This document shows positions 22,111 to 31,375 of a DNA stretch of 64,000 nt, in pieces. The position numbers and the translations under genes were made by a program. Every line of letters starts with the position of its first letter. The stretch's first letter is position 1. The stretch is from contig OZ345356.1 in NCBI GenBank assembly GCA_977006965.1, forward strand, positions 1,736,001 to 1,800,000. The letters run 5' to 3'. A model generated the notes under the pieces. The model ran no database searches. It had not been told where the DNA came from and was given only the letters and a program-made list of their open reading frames with translations. Source of the DNA: Phymatolithon calcareum (Eukaryota > Rhodophyta > Florideophyceae > Hapalidiales).

Positions 22111-22497
22111 CGATAATAAAATGTAATTCACAACTAGAACAGCTCGGTGAGTAATACCAAGCAGCGAAGCTTATCTGCTCCCGGACCGCGGGACACTAGA
22201 AGAGTGGCCCGGTCTGCAGAGCCGAGATGAGAAACTTGTCTCATAGACCCTGAAAAACCCCCAACCTAGCGTCTTTGAGCGTCATAGCCTTAGTGCTGCA
22301 ATACGAGAGGCTCTTCCAGGGCAGAGGCACCAGGGCGCGTAGAGTTCACAAAGGAGACCTCCCCCTTCTCGAAGTAAAGGGCCAGCAAAAGACGAAGAAT
22401 ACGAAACTGGAAGAAGCCGAAGCCGGCTGATGAATGACGGAGAAGATTGGCCGTGATGATGACGAACATAGAGCGCGATGATGGTTAAGCGCTGGGT

Positions 22498-22509
22498 GGG
22501 CCCATAACC
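22498..22509 (-). other. Copia primer-binding site (initiator tRNA-Met anticodon arm)
   Basis: On the plus strand GGGCCCATAACC lies immediately next to the 5' LTR, and it corresponds to the anticodon stem-loop of initiator tRNA-Met (CTGGGCCCATAACCCAG in typical eukaryotes). Known copia elements, including the Drosophila one, prime from this internal tRNA region instead of the 3' end. Confidence 0.8.
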
Positions 22510-22686
22510 TGTTGTTGGAGTTTATACGGAAGGATGAGGTTCGTTTCAAGCGGAGAAGTTTAAGTTAGTTGGGTTTCTTGGTGTATTGACTCGATCGTCC
22601 CTGATTCAGGCTATAGAGACTTGAGTCTTGGCCCAAGTCCGAAACTAGTCAGAACCTAGTATGGGCCCTTCGAAAAAAGAGACTCA
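22510..22686 (-). repeat. Copia 5' LTR
   Basis: 177 bp, starting next to the primer-binding site and ending GAGACTCA on the plus strand. Confidence 0.85.
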
Positions 22687-22689
22687 TTA

Positions 22690-23020
22690 ACCCTAAACAA
22701 TCTAAATGTTCCTATATCAAACACTTCCAACAGCCCTGCCACTTTCCAAACAGTATCCTTGCGGTAACTTGTTGGACTTTCGCTACTTCCTATTCCCTTT
22801 TAGACTTTTTCTGATGTTCTCGATACCCATATTGTGTCGGGAGTTATATGTGTAGTGAACTCATATACTGGCCTGATGAATGCCTTGAAAAGCCTGATGC
22901 ATTTTTCTGTGCTTTATCTGTTCCTTGTCATTCCTAGGATTCTCATGAGCTGGACTTTTGAGCCTGCAGAAATCTACTTTTCTTCTTCCAGTACTTCTCC
23001 AGAGGGTGTCACACCCACAA
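22690..23020 (-). mobile_element. Degraded LINE fragment
   Basis: Minus-strand reading at about 22830-22930 gives CIRLFKAFIRPVYEFTTHIT, equivalent to the IRIFKSLI--KWEYALHMTP block after the RT domain in the other LINEs here. Stops are frequent. The family is unclear. Confidence 0.55.
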
Positions 23021-23135
23021 GTCAAAAATCAAGTCAGACCTTTGATATGCTCGCATGGCATTCGCAAAGTTGCTCCAAGTGTCCGCAGATGCGTTGGTAA
23101 CTTTTAATTAAAGCTCTACAATTGTTCTTGTTCTA
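23020..23135 (+). mobile_element. LINE C 3' end, diverged
   Basis: GTGTCCGCAGATGCGTTGG and CTTTTAATTAAAGCTCTAC followed by TTGTTCTTGTTC. This is the LINE C end with a mutated tail. Confidence 0.65.
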
Positions 23136-23430
23136 TAATTAGCGTGCTCTTCATACTCGAACTGTTTGTGTGTAGCCGTCGAGTTCCCGTCTTGTTAATG
23201 TTACTTTTTTCTTGCTCCTTGTCGCCGCACGATTTACAGGCAAGTAATGTATACATTCTCTCTAGCTTACAGTGGCCGTCCTGGCCCGGTAAGGTATATG
23301 ACCTCCCCGTTTGGGTGTCCGAGGAAATTGCAACGGCAGAGTTCGCCGGCACCAGAACAGCGTCCCGAGTACTACTGCCCCTTTGCCTAAGAGTATCTCG
23401 TCACACTATCATTTCTTCCGTCATTGTAAT
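23136..23430. other. No feature recognised
   Basis: Both strands have short open frames only, with no motif or repeat partner seen in the window. Confidence 0.4.
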
Positions 23431-23695
23431 CCCAAATTCTAATAGTCTTCCATCTTTTGCATTGTTTCGTCCTCGATCTTTCCGTTGAGTTGCGGTCGTG
23501 TGAGGTTTCGCTGTACGGTCTCAATTCTTTTCTCAGTAACCTTGCCGAAGTGCTCGACATACGAGGAAGGTTTGCGCCGCGGAGAGCGTCCGAAGTACCA
23601 TTTCACTGCCAGCATTCTGTTCTTTCGCGATTTGAGTAGCAAGGTCAGGCGTTCGGGTGTCCGCTTACCTTCCCATGGTAGATCATCTTTAGTCT
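23431..23695 (-). mobile_element. LINE F C-terminal fragment
   Basis: LLKSRKNRMLAVKWYFGR and SYVEHFGKVTEKRIETVQRN match LINE F at 49690-50531. It lies at the left edge of duplicated unit copy 2; a second LINE F piece (34318-34945, opposite strand) abuts copy 3. Confidence 0.8.
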
Positions 23696-23856
23696 TGACT
23701 TTTGTCTCTGTTTAGTACTTAGGATTGTCGACAGACCTTAGAAGCGAGACCATCGATACCAACAATCAACTAATATGGATCGTTAATCGACGAGAAAAAT
23801 GAGACGCCGATTTATAACTAAGAAAATTCACCGCTTGATGCCAACCTTCGCAAGAG

Positions 23857-25254
23857 GGGATATGTGTTGATTTATTTTAAAAGCTCCCAAGGTCTCTCTT
23901 CAAGAGTAACAGGGCCGCTTTCGCACGATTTTCTAAGCTAACATAGTTTGACTATTCAGTATATCCTTGATTCGTATTTCTCTCCCAATAAGTGCTCTGG
24001 TGAGTCGCTTACATTCATATTCAATTTCAGGACTAATCTTGGATGAAGATAAAATGCGTTGGAGCGCGACCAGCTCAATCACGGCTTTGACACCAAAGTA
24101 TGCACCTAGTACTGATTTTCTCCAAAGAGGTACTCTGTTGAATTTCAGCCATAGGCATCGCAACCGTGTCGAACTTTTCCTTAAGTGGAGAACCGCTGGT
24201 AGATTGTTCAAATCAGTTGGTATCTCGAGCGATCTTTCCTCTTCTTCCTTTGCCCATAACTCAATTATTTTTTTTCGTGGCCCTTTCTTTGACACTGAGC
24301 CCTCCTCCGCTTTATCGAGAGCTTGCTGCAGATCTTCATATTTCTTGAGGCACTCTATCTCCTTGGTTGCCTGCTTAATGTCTTCATCTCTCCCAGAATA
24401 CTCGTCTGCCTCATCGAGTTGCTTCTTCTGTCTCACTAGACTCGCAAAAAACCTTTCTGCTTGGTGTCTTCTCCTCATGGCTGGTGGTTCTAGTCGGCAC
24501 AGAACTCGCATTCTGCTATGACGGTGCTGGGCATATGTCCCAAACACATAATTGAAGAATAAACCTTCTGCAGATTCGATTGCTGATTGTAATCGCTTTA
24601 TCAGTGGCGTCATGTGGAGTGCGCACTCCCACTTTAGCAAAATAAGCGACTTGAAGATTCTAATGCATGTCAGAGGCTGAAAGCCTCGAACATTGACTCC
24701 AATATCCCGCAGTTTGTGTATGCACCCCACTGCATTTCGTACTCTTAATAACGCCATGTCGTCTGTTACGCCTTTGTGGTTCATGCTTATCCCAAGATAC
24801 GAGACCCTCCATGCTTGATGAAGAACTCGACCAGCAATATGGAAGGTGTGTTTCGGAAGTCCATTGTATTTAAGGATCTCGCTCTTTCCTGGCTTTGTGT
24901 TCTAGCACATACCATTTTCCTTCGCCCAGTTCGTCGCTATATCAAGCAGCTTCTGCATTCCTTCTCCATCCTTAGATTGCAGCTGGACATCATCAGCTAA
25001 CAATTGCGCTGGATTTATCAGAGACGTCGCTGGGGACCTTGGAGACCGCTTCCGCGAATGTGTCCATTGTACAGGCACGGGCTCAGTGGGGACCCTTGAG
25101 GTACTCCTCGATTGATACTGCACCACGTTCTTGTATCATCGCCTGCTGACGTAACCTGCAAGGGTTTCAGAAGATTTGCCATCGTCCTTGTTATTTCGTC
25201 GGGTAGCTTCTGCTCGAGTCGTTTCATGAGGATGTCTCGTGGCACCCTGTCATA
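23857..25254 (-). mobile_element. LINE B1, 5'-truncated
   Basis: 1398 bp with TSD CCTTCGCAAGAG (23845-23856 and 25255-25266); the empty site is in copy 3 near 35077. On the minus strand it carries RT (DILMKRLEQKLPDE, GVPQGSPLSPCLYN, a displaced ADDVQLQ) with frameshifts around 25050-25110, then an open frame of 283 codons (24784 down to 23933) with MNHKGVTDDMALLRVRNAVG and KWECALHMTP, and ends in AAAATAAATCAACACATATC plus CCC. The tail is ATATCCCC, not poly(A). Confidence 0.92.
23933..24784 (-). pseudogene. LINE B1 ORF2 C-terminal part
   Basis: The 283-residue frame starts within the RT thumb and covers the whole post-RT region: LRDIGVNVRGFQPLTCIRIF, WECALHMTPL, MRVLCRLEPPAMRRRHQAER, a charged helical stretch rich in Glu and Lys (about residues 120-190), then RCLWLKFNRVPLWRKSVLGA and a C-terminal YECKRLTRALIGREIRIKDI. 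The last block is the LINE B counterpart of the KW-FGR-PP domain of the other families. Confidence 0.8.
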
Positions 25255-25266
25255 CCTTCGCAAGAG

Positions 25267-25856
25267 TTGTGAACGTCGTGAACCGCGCTCACACAGCCAT
25301 CAATATGGAGATCGGTGGTATTTCAGATTCTACAAACATACTCACTGGCTATTAGCACTGGCAAAGGTGCCTCATGAGACTCCAGACATGATAGTAAAGA
25401 TTTATATTTAAAAAATATATATATAAATATACATTTCTTCTTCTAAATAATACCATGTTCTTAGCCCCATTTCTGCGGAATGGCCATGAGCAGTCACGCA
25501 GTCTATGACTGGCCAAAAAAACCCGCCCGCTGCGGACAAGACGAAGACACATGGCTAATCAGAGCAAAGAGATGAGCATCGACGACTGTGCTACGTATAA
25601 TTTTGGTTCCCCGATTCTAGGTTTCATATTAGAGAACCGCTACCGTCTCGGGAGCAGTGTCGAAAAAATGATGGACATTAGCACGTGAAGGAAGAATAAG
25701 AAGAAAAGTAGGTTATTATTTAAAAGTTACCAATTCATCTGCTGACGCTTGACACGGGAAAATGGTCTAAACATTACAAAAATAGGAAAACAAAAAAATC
25801 AACAGTAGGCACGTCAGCTGATTTCCATCAGCTCCTGGAGAAGCGATTTATGGGAC
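25267..25856. other. Left flank of unit copy 2
   Basis: Non-coding and matching 35080-36060 in copy 3. It includes a minus-strand LINE C relic at 25685-25765 (GAAGAATAAGAAGAAAAG, then TTTAAAAGTTACCAA and CATCTGCTGACGCTTG), present also in copy 3 (35925-35990) and so older than the duplication. Confidence 0.6.
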
Positions 25857-26142
25857 TTTTTTTTTTCCTTTCAAGTTTATTTAAAAGCCCCACAGACTTC
25901 CGAAGATATGGGCAAGGCTTCCTCTGGTGCTACCTACCTTTGTGTAGCTCACAAAACGTCCACTAGAATCGCAGACGGGAAAACTTAGGACTCAAAGTAG
26001 TCCTATCTCAGTCCTCTACGGGATTGTAGGTGCTTGGACTCGACCACTTTTTGCCTTGCATTCTGCGGATTAATACAGGCCTTCTTCGTTCTCCATGCGT
26101 TCTATGAGTGTCTTGCTAAATAGTAAGAGCTCATCTAGCGCC
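25857..26142 (-). mobile_element. LINE D 3' end
   Basis: Almost identical to 12152-12440 but on the other strand. The TSD is GATTTATGGGAC at 25845-25856 and 26143-26154; the empty site in copy 3 is at about 36080-36091. Confidence 0.95.
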
Positions 26143-27180
26143 GATTTATGGGACATGAGTTTGACACTGTTTATAGTCTTGTCCGAGAAGTCTCATTATA
26201 CAGTTCAGTCACGAATGTCATCGCCCCCTCCGATGCCCCAAATTTTTCTCTTGGCAAATATTGCTATCTCAATGAACGAAAACACCAAGATAACCCCAGA
26301 GACCTCTTTGAGAGCTGCAAACAACGCGGTATCCATCCTTTTCCAGAGCACGCAAATGGCGCCCAGAATGCATATCTGGAAGGGAAATAGAGAGAAATGC
26401 TCCGCAATGAAAAGTAGAGCTGGTATTACTCTGTCCTTGCATTTGGGATTCAAGTGGTATCTACCAATGCGCACGATCACATTCCCGATATGCAGTGAGG
26501 GTTCATTCAGCTGGTACACGTTGCCTCGAAAAGTAGTCTGAGAGCTGCCTTGGTAGCCCTCAGGAAGCTGCTTCTGTATTTCGCGCAGATGAGCTTGGTC
26601 GCTCTCCAAATTGTCGGCGCGTGTCTCCGGGAGCTGTAAATTGTCCGAAACCTCTTGAGCACTTCTTCTATCTTCAAGAGCCACAACTCAAATGCGCAAA
26701 ACGAGAATGAAACTGATGCATTGCAAAATGCAAACGCCACAGATGCTGCTATCGCCCCAACAGACAGAAAGCCACTATCAGCTGCAGCTACAATCGCCAT
26801 TCTCGCAGGTACGCCAGGAGCACTGAGCCATACTCCCTGACGCCATCCCGCAATGAAGATGGTTATCCCGACCAATAACAGGACAAATACGTCAGGTATA
26901 TACTTGATCTTGAACGAGCATCGAGGGGCATATTCAACCGGTTTAAACCTGTTATGGCGGCCATTCTGAGCAGAGTACGGCAACCAATGGTGCCGCGAGA
27001 TACTGGCTGTCATCAGAGTATGAAACACATCTAATGCCATCTGTATGAGTCCAAACACGAGCATGGCAGGTCCGAACCAGGCCAACCATTGAAGTCGCGT
27101 TTTCGTCGCCTGAATGACGTCCACACACGATAGAATCTCGGCTGCAACAGTGATCAAGACTTCTATGAGCTCCAGGAAAA

Positions 27181-27475
27181 AGTCATTTTCAACAGAGTTC
27201 CTTTGTGGAGAAAATCCATTCTGGCGAAATACTTTGGGACTGGTGCTGTGGTGGAGCTTATCGTTTTGCAACGTATACTGCGGTATATGAAGATGGACCA
27301 AGAAACGGAATATGAATGCAAAAGACTTACTCGGGCCCTCACAGGGAGAGAAATTCGAATTAAGGAGATATTAGAAGGAGAGTAGAGAGATGAGTATCGA
27401 AAACAGCGAGAAGCTGCCCTGTTACTCAATTTGAGGCTTTGGGAGCTTTTAAAATAAATCAACATATATCCCCGC
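27181..27475 (+). mobile_element. LINE B2 3' end, inserted in MP2
   Basis: LWRKSILAKYFGTGAVVELI through LTRALTGREIRIKEI, a stop at about 27383, and the tail AAAATAAATCAACATATATC plus CCC. The TSD is TCCAGGAAAA at 27171-27180 and TTCAGGAAAA at 27476-27485 (one change). Confidence 0.92.
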
Positions 27476-27533
27476 TTCAGGAAAAGCAGTATCTTAAGCT
27501 TCCGGTGCGAAATGCGACATGGGTCAGCGGCCG

Positions 27534-28632
27534 TGAGGGCCGGTCTATACCAGTATGTTCGTGTTCGTGTTTGTTCGTTTTATCATAAGTTTGGTGACTT
27601 GTCAATTTTGAATTGGCAATTTAATGCAAAAAAATATGCGCCGTGCGTTTACAGGAACACACGCCAGGAGAAGGAAAGTTAACCTCTTTCCCGGAAAAAT
27701 AAGGTTCCATGTTCATGTTTGTTCGGTCCCGCCAAATATCCAGTCCATGCCCTTAGATAGCCCTCAAGAACGACTTCTGATCTCTAAAATGGCGCGAAAC
27801 TTGGACCCTACCTGAATCAATGCACGAAGCTGCTGTCGCGCATTAAAACGCCCAGAAATACTCTCAGCGAATTCACTCGGCCTCGTTATTCACCCGCTGA
27901 TGCTACACTCCCAATGACCCGCCAATTCCATCCATCGATGGAGACGGGAGCCCCATCGTATGGGTTTACATTGCACTCTGTCGAAACTTCCCGTGTGCGA
28001 TTGTTGGCTATCGCGGCGACATCGTCCTCACATGCCGTAAAACATGTTGCGCTGTCCCTTCTTCTAGAAGTCGCTGCGTCACCATCGCAACCTGCAGGAA
28101 GAACATCAGCACTGCTTCCTCCGCAAGCAGAAACAGCACTGGCGCGACCAGTACGATAACCATCAGAGACAGCAGTGGCACGACATCAGGCACCAGAAGA
28201 AAGAACGACACAGGGACGGTTACCATGAATACCTTCATCAGGGCGCCCAGCTTGGGAAGATCGGCTGTTGGCGAGGGTACAGCCGAGAGCTCGTGGAAAT
28301 TAGCTCGCGGAGTCGCGCCATCGCCACTTAAACATTTGTTGCGCTTCCCCCACGGATGGCCGGAGAGACGGAAGCGTGTGGAAGAATGTCTTGCGCTTGC
28401 CCATCCATGATCACTCAGGTAAAAGTTCAGCTTGCAAAGGGTGCTTGAGTCGAAGAGTTGGGGTTGCCCTGCATGTATACCAGTTTCATCAGTGTTGGTA
28501 TGATACAGAGCAATAGGAATATGATGAGCAAAAAACATGTAGGCTCTGTGGGTATAGACTGGTGCAACATTTGTCAATCTCGTTATGATACAATCGAACA
28601 AACACGAATATGCCGGTATAGACCGGCCCTCA
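27534..28632. mobile_element. Non-autonomous TIR DNA transposon, about 1.1 kb
   Basis: The ends are inverted repeats: TGAGGGCCGGTCTATACC is exact at both ends, and the similarity continues inward to TTCGTGTTTGTTCG. It is inserted in the MP2 N-terminal coding region, next to GGGTCAGCGG, and MP1 and MP3 lack it. The interior contains GC-rich sequence with no convincing transposase. The TSD is unclear because the flanks differ from the MP1/MP3 site by a few bases, so the superfamily cannot be assigned. Confidence 0.85.
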
Positions 28633-28813
28633 AGAACGAGCATGCCTTGCATTGCTGCGACCAAAATTGCACCGAAAGCAAGGAGCACGTTCAAACTCAC
28701 ACCAGAAATTCATCGGAAATAAATTTCGATTCCGCGTGGCCGATGCCAGAGCTCATTGCGGGTACTAGTGCACTAGTATTTCCGGTTTCCGACGAGGAAA
28801 GGAAGATTTCTCT

Positions 28814-28833
28814 AAGTAGACCACGGTCTACTC
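28814..28833. other. Conserved palindrome upstream of MP2
   Basis: AAGTAGACC-AC-GGTCTACTC, one arm base different from the other copies. Confidence 0.6.
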
Positions 28834-28879
28834 AAAAATCGGAAGTTCGAGGTCTTGAGGGAGAGCGGAGGTGGTTTTT

Positions 28880-29600
28880 TTATTCCACAGAATCGTGTTA
28901 TGATACACCAGGAAGAAAAGGAACTCTCCCATGGACAAAATCTAGCCAAACTCTATTGGCACTAGGAAAGTTAAGGCACAACACGACTGGCAATATTGAA
29001 CGAGACAAACAATATGCTTCACAAAGCTCTTCTCTGTACTTCTACAGAAGAATTTGTACGCACCCTAGACGCTACGAGAACCGTAAACGCAAGAACGCTG
29101 AAGAACGCAAAAGAAGAATTGGAAGCATGTCTCCCTTCTTAAGCCACAGGACGGGACGGCCGGCACCCTCCTCAGCCCATCAAGAACGAACTACCACTAT
29201 TCCTCACCCTCAAAAAAGCGAAGCACAGGCTTCTTTGCACGCACTGGTTATTTCACCGCTTCCTATATCCCCTGGCAAGAACAAGCAAGAAAAGAAGATT
29301 TTGAACTCGATGAAGCTCTCACAGTTATCTCAAACTTAATGCCCAAGCGACGACTTTCCGATATTCATAAAGAGATGCTGGAAATGGCAGTTGATACCGT
29401 CCAAAGAAATGTCCGAAATCAAAATGAAAACGTAAGCGAAGGATTGTAGCGCAACGAAAAGTCTCTCAGGTGCAATGATAATTGACTAAGGGAGCTTCAA
29501 TAAAACAGAAATCCATCCATCCACTAGGAAAGTTGTCCCAAGCGTCAGCAGATGCGTTCGTAACTTTTAAATAAAAATCTACCTTCCTACCTGAATCGTG
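28880..29600 (+). mobile_element. LINE C 3' end split by LINE H
   Basis: LINE C pieces lie at about 28880-28972 and 29522-29600 (AAATAAAAATCTACCTTCC end). They are continuous when LINE H is removed. The same LINE C copy is present in copy 3 (about 37480-37640), so it predates the duplication. Confidence 0.8.
28973..29521 (+). mobile_element. LINE H 3' end with (ATCC)n tail
   Basis: TSD CACTAGGAAAGTT at 28960-28972 and 29522-29534. The ORF2 end reads GYFTASYIPWQEQARKEDFE then LMPKRRLSDIHKEMLEMAVD, with its stop at about 29449. The 3' UTR ends CAATAAAACAGAAATCC followed by ATCC repeats. A second copy is at 38066-38226. Confidence 0.92.
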
Positions 29601-29879
29601 TCACTGCAACATAAAAAGAAACGCAAAACTACTTTTCAAAGTTAATCATCCATAGTCACGAATACAGGAGAAGAAGCAATGCAGAGCTGTCATACTGTTG
29701 TATCTCGCACTTGGTGCTCAGAAAATTTTTCTGAATTTACCAGCTGCCGGAATCTCGGGTTATTGTATTCGTTCATCTTCGAATCATATGTCTTTCCCTT
29801 GAGGCACGAAGCCTATAGTTTTATAGATACTTTTCTTCTGCTTCTTGTTTTCATAGAGTTGCAATGCCCTCGCAGACGC

Positions 29880-31375
29880 ACGATACGACCATCCGCCGAC
29901 TCACCAGGAGATATACAGTATTTCTATCGTCTGCTCAATCACTTCCGTACCTTCTTTCCATCGTCTGCTCAATCACTTCCGTACCCTCTTTCCATCGTCT
30001 GCTCAATCACTTCCGTACCCTCTTTCCATCGTCTGCTCAATCACTTCCGTACCCTCTTTCCATCGTCTGCTCAATCACTTCCGTACTCTCTCTAGATTGT
30101 CTACATTGCAACAAATGTCTTTTTTTACGAGCCGTTTAGCGAGGGTTCGCCATGCTCTCGCCATAAACTGTATGAAACATATTGGACTATGGCAAAGTCG
30201 CCTCTATTTCACTCTGTAATCGGCATTTAGACACTAATACAGTATTCGAAGATCTTCAATGTATCGCCATGCACGGCGCTAGAGCACCATGACCGTGAAT
30301 GAGCTCCGAGCAACTGTCCAACCAGGTCCAAAAATGTTTGGAAAAGTCTAAAAATAGAAAGAGTTTTCAAAATTTTATTTGTCGTACTGTATGTTCTTGC
30401 TATCCATCCACGTGCGTGGCTCATCGGTTTGGTCTGTCCAATGGACGGTGTCCACCCACCTTTGCCGTCGATCCGTTGAGGAATTGAGACCTTGGCGCTG
30501 GGACGCAGCAAAGAGGCACACCTTTAAATCAGAGGCTTGGTTTACAATGGGCGTATGGACGAAACGCGCTTGCAATCGATGTGTCCTGTCCCACCTTGGC
30601 TACAATGCCTTGTGCGAACCGGCGCAAAGGTCACCAAATGAGATTCAGTAGAAGGGACGTCGCAATCAAGCAAACATCTAGATCGTAGACTGCCAAGCGG
30701 GATCTTGGAATTGTCAACATCTCTATATGACGAATGTTGCCCCCTCCCGAGGAAAGGGTACTCTCGAACAAAATACAATGGATTTTATCCCACCTACGAG
30801 AATCTCCCTCATCATCGATCTGTACGGGAGTTAATGACGCGCTTGAAAACTTACCAGGAACCGATTTTGAAAACTGTATGATTGAATTACGTTCCTCGAA
30901 GGGCACACGGATTTCGCCGTGTAGTGGTGTGCCGCAGTACTCTCGGGAAGCAGTTACGCGAGTATCCAGAATGGATCCAGCTCGTGAACATCTTAGAGGC
31001 CCCTTAGATGTGAGGTGCCTTAGTGTAGCTCGAATATCACAAAATAAACAAACAAACAAAACTGCATGCGATACACTGTGGGGGATGAAGAAGGTAATGT
31101 AAGCTTAATTCTCCCGCTTTGAATTTTTTTCTATTTTCAATTTATAAATCCACATACAGAGCAAGCAAAGACGTACACCAAGCACTACAGAAGTTGTCCA
31201 AGTACCCTAAGCTTCAATTTCTCAAGAACAGTAAACATTAATCAGATGAGGTTTATCCTCGAACATCTTTCTAAAACCCGAAAGAACATCCAGTGCAAGA
31301 TTGCCAAACAATAAGCCTAAATCTACCACAATCGAATATCCCCTTCGCAAATAAGACAGAGAATCAATAAGCCCC
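29880..31375. other. Spacer of duplicated unit, copy 2
   Basis: Matches 6940-8640 and 38370-39990 apart from insertions. A minus-strand frame of about 94 codons (30511 to 30227) has readable counterparts in the other copies, but these contain stops. No gene is called. Confidence 0.5.
29926..30095. repeat. Minisatellite, five 34-bp units
   Basis: The unit begins ATCGTCTGCTCAATCACTTC and then CGTACCCTCTTTCC. There are five nearly perfect copies. Copies 1 and 3 of the segment have only one diverged unit (about 6985 and 38415), so the array arose in copy 2 after the duplication. Confidence 0.95.

Larger units (their letters stand above)
18214..22686 (-). mobile_element. Ty1/copia LTR retrotransposon, full length but decayed
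   Basis: The 4473-bp element has two diverged LTRs (18214-18388 and 22510-22686), both with TG...CA ends on the minus strand. The order gag, protease, integrase, RT, RNase H is that of copia. The primer-binding site next to the 5' LTR is complementary to the anticodon arm of initiator tRNA-Met. A LINE C copy interrupts the gag-protease region (about 21436-21720). The LTRs differ at roughly a quarter of positions by eye, so the insertion is old. No 5-bp TSD remains (GCCCT against TTAAC). Confidence 0.9.
26205..28755 (-). pseudogene. MP2, membrane protein pseudogene with two insertions
   Basis: Pieces lie at 28633-28755 (start, MSSGIGHAESKFISDEF, then a one-base loss), 27476-27533, and 26205-27180. 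LINE B2 and a TIR element interrupt the second membrane segment and the N-terminal region. Membrane segments 3-5 read in one frame down to about 26690 and segments 6-7 (VIPALLFIAEHFSLF through IAIFAKRKIWGIGGGDD) in another, with a shift in the hydrophilic linker (26600-26650) that MP3 also has. Confidence 0.8.

Noticed and set aside
23967-24521. 184-codon plus-strand frame
   Set aside because: Antisense of the LINE B1 ORF2 C-terminal region.
28008-28700. 230-codon minus frame with a hydrophobic N-terminus
   Set aside because: It starts in the MP2 N-terminal region and runs into the TIR element. The rest has no motif and no second copy.
29926-30095. Regular repeats that could be taken for a CRISPR array
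   Set aside because: The units are directly adjacent with no unique spacers, the context is eukaryotic and the array is a minisatellite.
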